Origin: a virus
Reading direction: 5' to 3' (one strand)
IMG/VR virus record: IMGVR_UViG_3300032323_001119
Coordinates: 1-64,000 of that record
Length of the DNA stretch: 64,000 nucleotides
Positions 53,433 through 62,093 of the stretch are shown here, piece by piece. Within the stretch, counting starts at the first letter, position 1. Every line of letters begins with the position of its first letter. The notes beneath the pieces are model-generated. The model searched no databases, was not told where the DNA came from, and saw only the letters and a program-made list of their open reading frames with translations. The position numbers and the translations under genes were made by a program.

Positions 53433-53506
53433 GTGCCCCTGAAAGGAATCGAACCTCCGACACGCAGGGTAGAAACCTGCTGCTCTATCCACTGAGCTAC
53501 AAAGGC
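53433..53506 (-). tRNA. tRNA-Arg (anticodon UCU), CCA encoded
   Basis: 74-base cloverleaf: acceptor GCCTTTG/CAGGGGC, anticodon stem GCAGG/CCTGC around TTTCTAC, T loop TTCGATT. The three bases after the discriminator read CCA (to 53430), the only tRNA here with encoded CCA. Reads AGA, frequent in AT-rich genomes. Confidence 0.93.
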
Positions 53507-53510
53507 TTAG

Positions 53511-53584
53511 TGTGCCAGGTAGGACTTGAACCTACGATTACCGAATTATGAGTTCGGGGCTTTAACCAACTAAGCTACTGGCAC
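53511..53584 (-). tRNA. tRNA with CAU anticodon (Met or lysidine-Ile)
   Basis: 74-base cloverleaf: acceptor GTGCCAG/CTGGCAC, anticodon stem CCGAA/TTCGG around CTCATAA. The first pair G-C and elongator-like body exclude an initiator by the usual C1-A72 rule. Met and lysidine-Ile cannot be separated by eye. Confidence 0.9.
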
Positions 53585-53593
53585 CTAAGCTTA

Positions 53594-53621
53594 ATTTTAC
53601 TATATTAATTATCAGTGTCAA
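53594..53621 (-). promoter_or_regulatory. tRNA promoter TTGACA-16-TAAAAT
   Basis: TTGACA (53621-53616) and TAAAAT (53599-53594), ten bases before the CAU tRNA. Confidence 0.72.
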
Positions 53622-53841
53622 TAGCGGAAGCCACTATATCCTGAACATATTCAGAAAAATGCTTTCTTATGCTTCCAGCTGGCCTAGATCCGTAAGATTC
53701 CCAAATTCTTTTATACTCTATAACATTGTCATATGTTGTTGGACATAAAACAATATCGTTATATTTTTTTAATGTGGTTGGAAGCGGAACGTGCTTGGTA
53801 CAGCATTTACATTCCTTTGCTCTTGCTTGATATTCACTCAT
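53605..53841 (-). CDS. Small conserved protein beside terminase
   Basis: A 78-residue protein with ECKCCTKHVPLPTTLKKY and LCPTTYDNVIEYKRIW. Cys knuckle suggests zinc. It overlaps the terminase stop by four bases, so it is the terminal gene of the packaging operon. Function unknown. Confidence 0.62.
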   Translation of the reverse strand: MSEYQARAKECKCCTKHVPLPTTLKKYNDIVLCPTTYDNVIEYKRIWESYGSRPAGSIRKHFSEYVQDIVASAIDTDN

Positions 53842-55643
53842 ATTATCTCCATACTTTCTATAGATCTAGCTAAACTTTCTGGCATTCTTGGTGCACGAAT
53901 CATGTTTTGGACATACTCTACTTCACCGTCGTTTCTGTTGGCAAAATCGTTATCGTAACTCATTGATTCGTAATCATGAATCTTTATTTCTTCATCCCTT
54001 TTTATTCTACTTCTGCTTATAGCATTATATATAGCCCCACATACAGCGTCAGCTAAATCTTTAGAGCCTTTTCTTGGGTGATCTACTTTATCTCTCATAA
54101 TTCTTAATTGAAGTAATTCGTCTATAAGCAAGGGTATGTGTGGACCAGATAATCTTTCTTCTAGTACAACCATAGCCATGTCGTCATAATGTTTTTTTGC
54201 AACAGAAAGGATTTCTGTATTAATGCCATATGTTTTTAGTTGCTGCATCATATCGTGAGAATTCCATCTGTCAAATGTACAGACTTTTATGTTGAACCCC
54301 CTAGTTTTTAAAGAAAGGATATAGTCTTTTACTTCTGTAAAGTCTACAGACTTATCTGGTGTTGGCGTCCAAAATCTAACTGCATCAATTTCTACAATAG
54401 GTGCTGGCTGGTTATATGTATCTGTCACCTTTATGTCAACCCATTTATTTACATGTCCCATTGCTACTGCACAATGATCATGCTTTTGAGCTAAGTCTAC
54501 ATGTATAAAGTAATCTTTTCCTTCTTCTGGCTTAAACCATTCCTCAAGCCTTCCAAAATTATCTACTGCTAGGTGAGCTTTATTAAATGCCTTTTCAATT
54601 TTTTCTCTAGACTTAAAAAATGCATCAACTGCATCTGATGGCATGCATGCAAATCTTCCTAGTGCGTCCGCTGGATTTTTATGAAATGCAACAGTAAAAT
54701 CTGTTATTTTTTTGGTAGGATTAACTTCCCACGTTGGTCTTTTTAAAGCAAACACTCTTGGATAAACGTAAGAAACTATATGATCCTCTTCCCATGAAAC
54801 CTCAAACTCATTGCCCTCTGTACCGTCTGGAAGATCTTGGTCTAGCTTTAATATTTCTGTTCTAATTATTGTTTCTTTTTCTGCTATCACAGACTGATAA
54901 AATTTTTGTATAGGGTCATTTTTAAAACGAGGGAAGGAAAGCAGTATCACCTTACCGAAATCTGGAAAACGAGAATCTACAGATGCACGATACATATCGT
55001 ATATGGCATCTGCTGTTTTTGCTTGGTCATGGCCGCTTGTATTCTCTGTTGCAAATCCAGAAATTTCATCAAGGATAACTACAAGAACGTTGTAACCTTC
55101 CCAAGCTTCTCTTTCAGAGTGACCTGAATGAACGGTTATTGATTTATCAAATTTAATCTCTGATGCTTTATCTGTATATTTTCCAGCAAACCATGGAGAC
55201 GACTCAATACGCATCTTAAATCCTTTAAAGAAAACATTGTTTGCCTGCTGTGCGTTAATTGCAATATTAAGTATGTCTATTGCATCTCTTGGTGGCTTAC
55301 CATAATATGCTGCTGGATCTTTTAAGCACAGCAATAAATAAACAATGTATGCTACGGCAATAGTAGAAGAGTAATCTTTGCCAGAACCTTTTCCTAGCTG
55401 AGCAATAACCTCGACACAAGTTTGCCTAAACATCTGCTTTCCAAGATCTTCTCCGTAAAGTTTTATCAAAGTAGATTCTTTATATATCTGAGAACTTCTT
55501 GCAATTAAAGTGTACTGATTTTCAGACAGTGGGGGTAGGCCTAAATAGTCTGGGCTTGTAACAAAAGTTTTAAGGTCTACTGGCCTTTCTTCAAACTCTT
55601 CCCCGTCAAGAATCTCTATAAAATCAGAAAAATCAAACGCCAT
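53838..55643 (-). CDS. Terminase large subunit
   Basis: A 601-residue packaging ATPase/nuclease. ATG 55643 follows GAAGAG and is preferred over a TTG at 55655. Walker A-like QLGKGSGKDYSS near residues 82-93, Walker B VVILDEISG near 188-196, and the nuclease metal motif HVDLAQKHDHCAVAMG in the C-terminal half with LADAVCGAIYNA later. It cuts and pumps DNA into the prohead. Overlaps the small subunit by 11 bases. Confidence 0.9.
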   Translation of the reverse strand: MAFDFSDFIEILDGEEFEERPVDLKTFVTSPDYLGLPPLSENQYTLIARSSQIYKESTLIKLYGEDLGKQMFRQTCVEVIAQLGKGSGKDYSSTIAVAYIVYLLLCLKDPAAYYGKPPRDAIDILNIAINAQQANNVFFKGFKMRIESSPWFAGKYTDKASEIKFDKSITVHSGHSEREAWEGYNVLVVILDEISGFATENTSGHDQAKTADAIYDMYRASVDSRFPDFGKVILLSFPRFKNDPIQKFYQSVIAEKETIIRTEILKLDQDLPDGTEGNEFEVSWEEDHIVSYVYPRVFALKRPTWEVNPTKKITDFTVAFHKNPADALGRFACMPSDAVDAFFKSREKIEKAFNKAHLAVDNFGRLEEWFKPEEGKDYFIHVDLAQKHDHCAVAMGHVNKWVDIKVTDTYNQPAPIVEIDAVRFWTPTPDKSVDFTEVKDYILSLKTRGFNIKVCTFDRWNSHDMMQQLKTYGINTEILSVAKKHYDDMAMVVLEERLSGPHIPLLIDELLQLRIMRDKVDHPRKGSKDLADAVCGAIYNAISRSRIKRDEEIKIHDYESMSYDNDFANRNDGEVEYVQNMIRAPRMPESLARSIESMEII

Positions 55644-56172
55644 GCGACTCTTCAATTATTGTTATAGGCTCTACTATCCCAGTTATTTGAGACAGGCGTT
55701 TTGCCACTTCTATTTTGCAATGACTGCAGCTTGACGTTACTTCTTTTAATATGCCGACAAGCATCTCTTGCTTTCTTTCTGTTTCTAAAATCTGAGAAGC
55801 CATCTCATTGTTTTCTAAAACACCAACAGATTGAAGCATAGCTATTCTTTTATTTTCTATGTCCGCAATCAACTTTAATGTGCCAGACTTTACATTTAAT
55901 TGGCCTTGCGTGTCTGCATCTTCTACAGTCTTCCAGGCCTCTTTAATTAGCATATCGTAATGTTGATCTGCACCCATTAGTGCTTCTTTGGCTCTGTCTC
56001 TAACATTAGTGTCGTTATGGACTACAGACTTCCACTCATCAATATATTCAAGTACTTCTTTGCGAGTAAATCCAGTAAGGGTGGCTATTTGTGTTGCTGA
56101 GCTTCCCTTGAGTAGCTCTGAAACAACCCTATTCATCTTGTCAAAGTGTACTGAAGGCTCTATTTCGGTCAT
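55633..56172 (-). CDS. Terminase small subunit-like protein
   Basis: A 179-residue protein upstream of the large subunit. An N-terminal helix-turn-helix (QIATLTGFTRKEVLEYIDEW) should recognise the packaging site; a long coiled segment follows (IENKRIAMLQSVGVLENNEM). The end has CSHCKIEVA. Assigned mainly by position and HTH. TATACT six bases before the ATG. Confidence 0.75.
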   Translation of the reverse strand: MTEIEPSVHFDKMNRVVSELLKGSSATQIATLTGFTRKEVLEYIDEWKSVVHNDTNVRDRAKEALMGADQHYDMLIKEAWKTVEDADTQGQLNVKSGTLKLIADIENKRIAMLQSVGVLENNEMASQILETERKQEMLVGILKEVTSSCSHCKIEVAKRLSQITGIVEPITIIEESHGV

Positions 56173-56178
56173 TTATTA

Positions 56179-56208
56179 AGTATACTTCTAGTTGACTAAA
56201 ATGTCAAT
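56179..56208 (-). promoter_or_regulatory. Promoter TTGACA-18-TATACT, leaderless
   Basis: TTGACA (56208-56203) and TATACT (56184-56179), six bases before the small terminase ATG. A TAGTTGACTA motif (56189-56198) lies in the spacer. Confidence 0.75.
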
Positions 56209-56354
56209 TAACGCTTTACTTTTATGCCAAATTTTTCTATATATCTTTGTATTGTCATGGCAGATACACCGCACTCTTTTGATATGTCAACAATATTTTT
56301 TTTCTGAATTATATATCTATTGTAAAGCCAAGCCTTATCCTGATACAATTTCAT
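56208..56354 (-). CDS. Small helix-turn-helix protein (48 residues)
   Basis: ATG 56354 inside the RuvC-like gene end. KNIVDISKECGVSAMTIQRY is a clear HTH. It ends in the terminase promoter. It may regulate packaging genes. Confidence 0.65.
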   Translation of the reverse strand: MKLYQDKAWLYNRYIIQKKNIVDISKECGVSAMTIQRYIEKFGIKVKR

Positions 56355-56917
56355 CTTTTAGTAAGCTCCTTATTGGCATAATGTGCGATCCCAAATGAAT
56401 CAGCTACATCAAAATCTTCTATAGATAAATTATACTTTGAATTAAAATAGTTTGCAGTTCTTTGCTTCCTCATATTTCTTATCTGGTTCTTGTACCATGA
56501 GTCTGCATACCCTGGATTAGCTAATCTTATTCCCGCTTTTTCTTCTTTTGTAGGATTTTTATTTCCTATATATGCCTGCCATGAAGTTGGAGATATTGTT
56601 ATAACCTTTGCACCAGTTGACATAAGCTCTGCAATTACAACTCCATATACATAAGAAAGCTTTATGACGGCATCTGCTGATCTTACTAAAACTGCACCTT
56701 CAACTGCAATATAGTCCGCTTGTAATTCATCTAGCATAACGCTCATCTTTATTTTTGCATCATATATTTTTTCGTATATGTCGTTACCAGATAAATTTAT
56801 TTTGCCCCATTTTAAAGGAATGTCATTTTCCATCAAACAAAACGCAATAGAGCTTGTAGATGCGTCTATGCCAAGAACTCTGGATGCTTTAGTTTTTACC
56901 AGACTAGCCAATGTCAT
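56351..56917 (-). CDS. RuvC-like Holliday-junction resolvase
   Basis: A 188-residue RNase H-fold nuclease. The acidic residues are in LGIDASTSS (Asp), DYIAVEGAVL (Glu) and FDVADSFGIA (Asp pair). The order fits RuvC/phage resolvases that debranch DNA before packaging. SPTSWQAYIG is the usual motif between. Overlaps both neighbours. Confidence 0.85.
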   Translation of the reverse strand: MTLASLVKTKASRVLGIDASTSSIAFCLMENDIPLKWGKINLSGNDIYEKIYDAKIKMSVMLDELQADYIAVEGAVLVRSADAVIKLSYVYGVVIAELMSTGAKVITISPTSWQAYIGNKNPTKEEKAGIRLANPGYADSWYKNQIRNMRKQRTANYFNSKYNLSIEDFDVADSFGIAHYANKELTKR

Positions 56918-57182
56918 CGACTATTCCCATCAATGTATTTTTATTTTTGTTGTGCTTAGACTTTATGCATTTAGCGCAGTACAATTCTGAATTATATCTG
57001 CTTAAAAATCCTGGGCAGCCTTTGCATTTTCTGGGAGCTCCATTTTTGATTGCTTTTTTTTCATAATATTTTTCCATTATTCTTTTATTTGTTGCAACCC
57101 TGCAGCACTCGTCAGAACAATATTTTTGATTATGAGTCTTTGACTCAAAGTTTTTAGCGCACTCAGAATTTAAACAAATCAT
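56904..57182 (-). CDS. Zinc-finger protein, two clusters
   Basis: A 92-residue protein with NSECAKNFESKTHNQKYCSD (finger 1) and CKGCPGF...LYCAKC (finger 2). The first finger pattern is common in phage DNA-binding proteins. Located between two nucleases; may guide one of them. Confidence 0.68.
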   Translation of the reverse strand: MICLNSECAKNFESKTHNQKYCSDECCRVATNKRIMEKYYEKKAIKNGAPRKCKGCPGFLSRYNSELYCAKCIKSKHNKNKNTLMGIVDDIG

Positions 57183-57970
57183 TACTTCACAACCTTCATT
57201 AAATCAATTTCTATTGTGCCAGGATTAGAGCCTTTTGCCCAGCATTCTTTTTTGACTGGACAATATGTGCAAGGTAGCTTATATTTGGTAGCGCCTTCTG
57301 GTCGTTTTGGAAGATCTCCCTCTATAAAGTTGTCCCACACATCCCTCATCCACTGAAATGCGTCTTCAATTATCTTTTTATTTTTATCATTCATAGAAAT
57401 TGGAATGATCAATATCTCTTGAGTATTTTTATTTTCATACAAGAAGAAGCCTTCTTTAGCATTCTTTAGCTTCATGTATGTGAGCAACTGAAGCATATGG
57501 TTAGGAGAAGACTTCATCTCTGCCTGCCTAGTATCCCATACCTCTTGCTTGGCTGTTTTAATTTCACCAATGACTGTCTCACCATCATACTCCATGATCA
57601 AGTCTATAAAGCCACGGATTGGAGGGTATTCGTTTATAATTTCTTCTTCTTCTGCCCGCCACTCTGGCATAGTCTTAATTAGGTTCTGTAGCCTCTCATG
57701 AGCTTGTGTTCCCTGAGCCATATTGGCTACAGCAACAGCATCGTTGTCATCAATAAACACTGCACCAGTAAATGCCATATACCAATATCTTGGACAGGTT
57801 CCGTGACCATAACCTAGAGAGCTTGGACTAAAAGATTTTTTAGTGGTGTCTCCATCTGGACGTTTTGTATTTCTATAAGACTCATCAAGCAGTTGTGCAA
57901 ATCTTTCTGGGTCAAAGAAGTTGCCAGTATGTTTTTTAAACTTAAGGTTCTTTACAATATCTCTAGCCAC
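57182..57970 (-). CDS. RecB/Cas4-like PD-(D/E)XK exonuclease
   Basis: A 262-residue nuclease. QGTQAHERL (His), RGFIDLIME (Asp), GEIKTAK (E-x-K) and QLLTYMKL (Gln) build the active site. C60 in GTCPRYWY and the late CTYCPVKKEC form a Cas4/AddB-like iron-sulphur site. It probably processes DNA ends with RecA. No CRISPR array or cas genes are nearby. Confidence 0.85.
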   Translation of the reverse strand: MARDIVKNLKFKKHTGNFFDPERFAQLLDESYRNTKRPDGDTTKKSFSPSSLGYGHGTCPRYWYMAFTGAVFIDDNDAVAVANMAQGTQAHERLQNLIKTMPEWRAEEEEIINEYPPIRGFIDLIMEYDGETVIGEIKTAKQEVWDTRQAEMKSSPNHMLQLLTYMKLKNAKEGFFLYENKNTQEILIIPISMNDKNKKIIEDAFQWMRDVWDNFIEGDLPKRPEGATKYKLPCTYCPVKKECWAKGSNPGTIEIDLMKVVK

Positions 57971-58309
57971 TTATGAATTATACCTAACGACATATTTAAG
58001 TGCATCTACGAGTTTGTCTATGGACTCCTTAACTGAGTAATAAATATTCTTCTTGTTATTATTAACTGTACCAGCCTTGTCTTTAGCAATTGTTGAATAT
58101 ACTGACGCAAGCACAGCAAATTTTGTAGACATGGCCTGAAGCTCCATAATTAAATGTGGAGCTTTTGCAGACGGAACATCAGGATTCATTAGAATCTTTA
58201 CAACAATAGCAAGAGCTTTATCAAGATGCTCGTCATGCATGAATTCATGCAGATCATTAAACTCTGTGATATCACTAATTAGCTCTAAAGTGTTTTTATC
58301 TTCTGGCAT
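57971..58309 (-). CDS. Conserved phage protein (112 residues)
   Basis: All-helical with PHLIMELQAMSTKFAVLAS and YYSVKESIDKLVDALKY. It sits in the recombination operon directly before the nuclease gene; possibly a structural or accessory factor. Function unknown. Confidence 0.62.
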   Translation of the reverse strand: MPEDKNTLELISDITEFNDLHEFMHDEHLDKALAIVVKILMNPDVPSAKAPHLIMELQAMSTKFAVLASVYSTIAKDKAGTVNNNKKNIYYSVKESIDKLVDALKYVVRYNS

Positions 58310-58412
58310 CTTTAATCCTTCTATCTATCTTGTCTATAAACAGCCCTAGGCCATATCCTAGTGATACACCAATTAAAAATCCTAGAAAAAATGGGTAAAC
58401 GCTAGACATCAT
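58296..58412 (-). CDS. Membrane microprotein (38 residues)
   Basis: ATGATG at 58412 after GGAAGGGG. One hydrophobic span (FFLGFLIGVSLGYGLGLFI) and a basic tail. Overlaps the next gene by 14 bases. Confidence 0.58.
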   Translation of the reverse strand: MMSSVYPFFLGFLIGVSLGYGLGLFIDKIDRRIKDARR

Positions 58413-58417
58413 AAATG

Positions 58418-59353
58418 CTACCCCTTCCAAGTTTCAACACTTTTAGGGAAAAAGGGTATTCCGTTGCCATGCATTCTTTCATGAACTGAAACCCCTGGAA
58501 GATAAACATCTTTTTGGTATAGCCCTAGCAGGTCTTCAGTTTCTCTAATTATTTCTTGCATTGCTTCCCATTGCTCTTTACCAAACTTTGCTTGACCCTC
58601 TTTGTATCTATCTGATCCAGAGTGGTACCATAACAAAAAGTTTCTAATAAGGTATTTATCTTTATTTTTTAATGGAAAAGCTGCATGAAAGAATGGTTTT
58701 GCAGACGGGAATATAATCATATCCCCCTTTTCTGGTTTATAGTTTACTATGGTGCTATCAAATTCGTTTAGGAAAGATATTTCTCCACCTTCATAATCAT
58801 CATTTAAATAAATTGTTCCAGTAATAATAGCCTTTGGTCCAGCTGCATCTTTTGAATTAAATGCATCTAGATGATATCCAATAGCAAGCTCAAGGCCTTC
58901 TATTTGGTGATCATGCCTTAAAAATTCAACTGATCCTTTTAACCAGCCCTCTTCTCCTTCGCTTCCACTAAACTTATCAAAATTTTCCCAGTCGCTTGCA
59001 AATTCTCCAAAGACATACTTCCAGTCGTCATGATATGTTGCATTTGGATTTATATACTTTTTAATTATATCGTCGTGAACCCATTCTGATATATAATCTT
59101 TGTAGCCAGAAATTAATGTGTCATTAACTGTGTTATACACCTCTAGATGCTTTTTTTCTTCTTCAGTTAAGTTATGATTCCCACTAAAATTCATTCTAGT
59201 TCTTGTGCCTAGCTCATACCATGGCTCCCACTCTAAAAATATATTAGATGTATTGAAGCTTTTAACTGATTCTAAAAGCCCATCTACATCTTCAAAAACG
59301 TTTTTATATAGATTAACAAAAGGTATGATTGTTTTTTTATTAGATAAGTTCAT
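58418..59353 (-). CDS. Fe(II)/2-oxoglutarate-dependent oxygenase
   Basis: A 311-residue member. Iron ligands in GYHLDAFN and FFHAAFPL, Arg in YLIRNFLL; core strand YLNDDYEGGEISFL. The long N-terminal part (about 140 residues) resembles that of the 59659 protein (WEPWYELGTR and WREWYGQGIR). Substrate unknown. It overlaps the next gene by 14 bases. Confidence 0.87.
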   Translation of the reverse strand: MNLSNKKTIIPFVNLYKNVFEDVDGLLESVKSFNTSNIFLEWEPWYELGTRTRMNFSGNHNLTEEEKKHLEVYNTVNDTLISGYKDYISEWVHDDIIKKYINPNATYHDDWKYVFGEFASDWENFDKFSGSEGEEGWLKGSVEFLRHDHQIEGLELAIGYHLDAFNSKDAAGPKAIITGTIYLNDDYEGGEISFLNEFDSTIVNYKPEKGDMIIFPSAKPFFHAAFPLKNKDKYLIRNFLLWYHSGSDRYKEGQAKFGKEQWEAMQEIIRETEDLLGLYQKDVYLPGVSVHERMHGNGIPFFPKSVETWKG

Positions 59354-59651
59354 TGTTTTTCTCCCAAAATTGTATTAGTTCTTCTAGTACTGCCCACTCT
59401 ATTATACCAAGTCTTACCTTGGATTCGCTTCCTATTATTATTTTTAAAGCTGGGTGCATGTCCCTATTAACTTTAAATGTATCTGTACAAATCTTTGCCC
59501 AAACTTCTTTATTTAAAGTAAATGATTTGTTGGCCTCCTTGTAGTCTACAAGGAACTGATTCCACTGGGCATCACCTTTTTGATAATCTCCCCTTCCAGA
59601 ATTTTTTTGGGCTTTTGCCCCATCTCTTTTTACTTCAGACCTTTCAGACAT
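59340..59651 (-). CDS. Conserved phage protein (103 residues)
   Basis: Starts with RDGAKAQKNSGRGDYQKGDA, followed by DYKEANKSFTLNKEVWAK. Such proteins recur in actinophage replication blocks; function not known to me. Lies between two oxygenase genes. Confidence 0.6.
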   Translation of the reverse strand: MSERSEVKRDGAKAQKNSGRGDYQKGDAQWNQFLVDYKEANKSFTLNKEVWAKICTDTFKVNRDMHPALKIIIGSESKVRLGIIEWAVLEELIQFWEKNNELI

Positions 59652-59658
59652 ATAAATA

Positions 59659-60465
59659 CTATTCCACTATGCTTTCTACAGGTGTTACTTTTATAAGCTG
59701 CAGATCATTTCTTACATACTCTTCTTCCTTTTGCTTTATTTTATTCCAGTCTAGCATTTCTCCTGGAATATTTTTTATGCTATATTCAAAAAATGATCTT
59801 AAGAAATACCTGCTATGATTTCTGTAAGATTTAACTGCATGGTAAAATGGATATGTCGAAGGCATAATTACCGCATCGCCAGGTCTTGGCTTATACTGAT
59901 AGCTTTTATTTGACAATGAATCATACATACAAATTTCTCCTCCGTCGTACTCATCATTAAGATAAAAATTAATTGTTGCAACTTCCCTTGACTCTTTAAA
60001 CTGACCTGGAATAATAAACTCGTCTACATGATATGGCATCATTATTTGATCTTTATCGAGCTCTGAGCTTGTGTGAAGTGTGTATTTAAAATAATCAATA
60101 TACTTTGTTCCAGGGTATTGATCAAAAGCAGACCAGTCGTTTATATACTCTGGCCATATACCATTGCTTGCTTTAAAATCATTAAAGTAGTCTTTGTATA
60201 TAAACTCTAGGCATCTTGATATTTCATCCATAAAAAATTTTTCTTTTTTTAGTGGTTCTGGACTTAAATCATTAACCTCTGAGTAGTAGCTATATGGAAC
60301 ATCTTTTCTAATTCCTTGCCCATACCATTCTCTCCATTTTGAAAACTTAGAATTCTCTGTGTCTTCTTCAAGAAGCTCTATTAAGCTATCGCTGTACTTA
60401 AAAATGTTTTTGTATATAACAATTTGAGGTGCTACTATAACTTTTTTTATTTCAGAGTAATTCAT
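59659..60465 (-). CDS. Fe(II)/2-oxoglutarate-dependent oxygenase
   Basis: A 268-residue member from ATG 60465. Ligands in MPYHVDEF and FYHAVKSY, Arg in YFLRSFF; core strand YLNDEYDGGEICMY. Closest in the window to the 58418 protein. Its start abuts the previous stop. Confidence 0.87.
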   Translation of the reverse strand: MNYSEIKKVIVAPQIVIYKNIFKYSDSLIELLEEDTENSKFSKWREWYGQGIRKDVPYSYYSEVNDLSPEPLKKEKFFMDEISRCLEFIYKDYFNDFKASNGIWPEYINDWSAFDQYPGTKYIDYFKYTLHTSSELDKDQIMMPYHVDEFIIPGQFKESREVATINFYLNDEYDGGEICMYDSLSNKSYQYKPRPGDAVIMPSTYPFYHAVKSYRNHSRYFLRSFFEYSIKNIPGEMLDWNKIKQKEEEYVRNDLQLIKVTPVESIVE

Positions 60466-60466
60466 T

Positions 60467-60664
60467 TTATCCAATCTTGTGCACTGTTTCATGTCCATCA
60501 GAGCATGTCCATGACATTATTAAATTTTCAGGATCCCACAACCCACCATCCACATCAATATTACATTTAGAACAAGGCCGCAAGCCAGGTAAGACCTCAA
60601 ATGTGGAATTAAGATCTTTTTTTTCTTGAGTTTTTTTATTTAAAAACTCATTCAAATTTGGCAT
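60467..60664 (-). CDS. Zinc-binding small protein (65 residues)
   Basis: LRPCSKCNIDVDGGLWDP and WTCSDGHE supply a Cys3His-like site. Common beside RecA in actinophages, by recollection. Overlaps RecA by 17 bases. Confidence 0.62.
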   Translation of the reverse strand: MPNLNEFLNKKTQEKKDLNSTFEVLPGLRPCSKCNIDVDGGLWDPENLIMSWTCSDGHETVHKIG

Positions 60665-61652
60665 TTATTTCTTTTTCTAGTGCATGTAATACATCTGGAT
60701 TCTCTTTAATGTATTGGACTGCCTTAGCCCTTCCTTGTAAGCGCTCACCATTTACTGTATACCAGGCTCCACCTTTTTCTATAACGCCACACATTTCTGC
60801 AACATCTAACGTTTCTCCAACTCTATCTACACCAAGAGCTTCCCCTTGGTAGTAAAAGTCATATTGTCCTGATAGATTTGGGGGGCCGAGTTTGTTGTAA
60901 TCAATAATCCAGTTAACTGGCCTTCCGACCCTTTGCTCAATAATCTTGTCGCCAACTTTAATGCCAGCCTTGATAGCATTAGCCTCAGCTTCAGACGACC
61001 AAAGCTTAATGACGGTGGAAGAAAAGAACTTGACTGCCATGCCACCTGTTGGGATGTGACTAGCATGCATAGATCCAAACTGATTTCGTTGTTGAGATAT
61101 GAGAACAAGTAGTGTGTTTTTGTTTGCATAGTTTAACATTTTGACTGCGTGGGTCATATCCTTTGCTTCTGCGCCTATCTGCTTGGTATCCTGCAAATCT
61201 TTCATTTCATTCCCATCTTTTTCAAAATAGATGGCTGGGAGTAAGGCTGATATTGAGTCAACAACAATCATGTCGACTCCTGCATCCATAAGTTTTGTAG
61301 CAACATCAACCATATCGTTTACTGTTTTAGCTGGAGAATAAATAAGGGAAGACGAATCTACTCCAAGAAGCTCTGCCCATGACTGATCGTATGAAGCTTC
61401 TGCATCAATCCATGCACATGTCTTGCCTTCTTTTTGGGCCAAAGCAATCATCTGTAAGCAAAACGAGGACTTTCCAGCTGATTTATTTCCCCACACTAAT
61501 ACCTGTCGACCATATCCTAGACCGCCTTTAAGAGCCATATTCAGTCCTATACTAGGTGTTAGTTGTTTTTCAACTTTTACATCTTGTGCAGACTGCACCC
61601 TAGATCTTGTTTTTGGGTCTAGCTTAGATAATATATTGTCTATAGCTATCAT
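60648..61652 (-). CDS. recA: RecA recombinase
   Basis: A 334-residue RecA/UvsX-type protein. Walker A GNKSAGKSS at residues 55-63, Walker B MIVVDSISALLP, and the loop QQRNQFGSMHASHIPTGGMA match bacterial RecA closely. The N-terminal oligomerisation segment is short. It catalyses strand exchange with the RuvC-like and RecB-like nucleases nearby. Stop and start overlap neighbours. Confidence 0.92.
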   Translation of the reverse strand: MIAIDNILSKLDPKTRSRVQSAQDVKVEKQLTPSIGLNMALKGGLGYGRQVLVWGNKSAGKSSFCLQMIALAQKEGKTCAWIDAEASYDQSWAELLGVDSSSLIYSPAKTVNDMVDVATKLMDAGVDMIVVDSISALLPAIYFEKDGNEMKDLQDTKQIGAEAKDMTHAVKMLNYANKNTLLVLISQQRNQFGSMHASHIPTGGMAVKFFSSTVIKLWSSEAEANAIKAGIKVGDKIIEQRVGRPVNWIIDYNKLGPPNLSGQYDFYYQGEALGVDRVGETLDVAEMCGVIEKGGAWYTVNGERLQGRAKAVQYIKENPDVLHALEKEINAKFE

Positions 61653-62029
61653 TAGTTTTTGTAAAGAGGGCTAGTGTGATCAACAAATCCTACTTCGGTT
61701 TTGTTTCTTGTGCATGTATATCCAACTAAATCTACTGGGTCATCATTATCCATGCTGTATCTAAGCTCAAAGCCAAATTCATCTGTATTTGGGTTGTAGG
61801 TTATTGCCATTGATGAGCCGTGATTGTAAATAAAATCGTTTGGCCAAAGCTGCTCGACCTCTGCCAATTCCATTAAATTTTTTCTTGGAACAGTAAGCTT
61901 TCCATAATGAGCTAAGATAGCAACTAGTGTGTTCGTTCCTTTTAGATTTGATGCAATTTTTCCGTTTAGGTCCCAATCCTCTTGAGACACATTATATCCG
62001 TTTTCATAAACAACGTCATGATCTTTCAT
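61652..62029 (-). CDS. Conserved phage protein (125 residues)
   Basis: TLVAILAHYGKLTVPRKNLM and AITYNPNTDEFGFELRY align with the 62094-62291 protein (LVATIQSIGEISLPVTDFL, VDYNQENGTFTFKLK). The two are paralogues of unknown function, perhaps an immune-evasion or replication accessory. Confidence 0.62.
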   Translation of the reverse strand: MKDHDVVYENGYNVSQEDWDLNGKIASNLKGTNTLVAILAHYGKLTVPRKNLMELAEVEQLWPNDFIYNHGSSMAITYNPNTDEFGFELRYSMDNDDPVDLVGYTCTRNKTEVGFVDHTSPLYKN

Positions 62030-62093
62030 AATTTCTTCCTTCTTCTCTGTATTAGTATACCATTTTAAAATAGACTTGGGAATAGAATTTTCA

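Noticed and set aside
57182-57970. Cas4-like nuclease as a sign of a CRISPR system
   Set aside because: No repeat-spacer array and no cas1/cas2 are present; it sits with recA and ruvC-like genes, so recombination is the simpler role.
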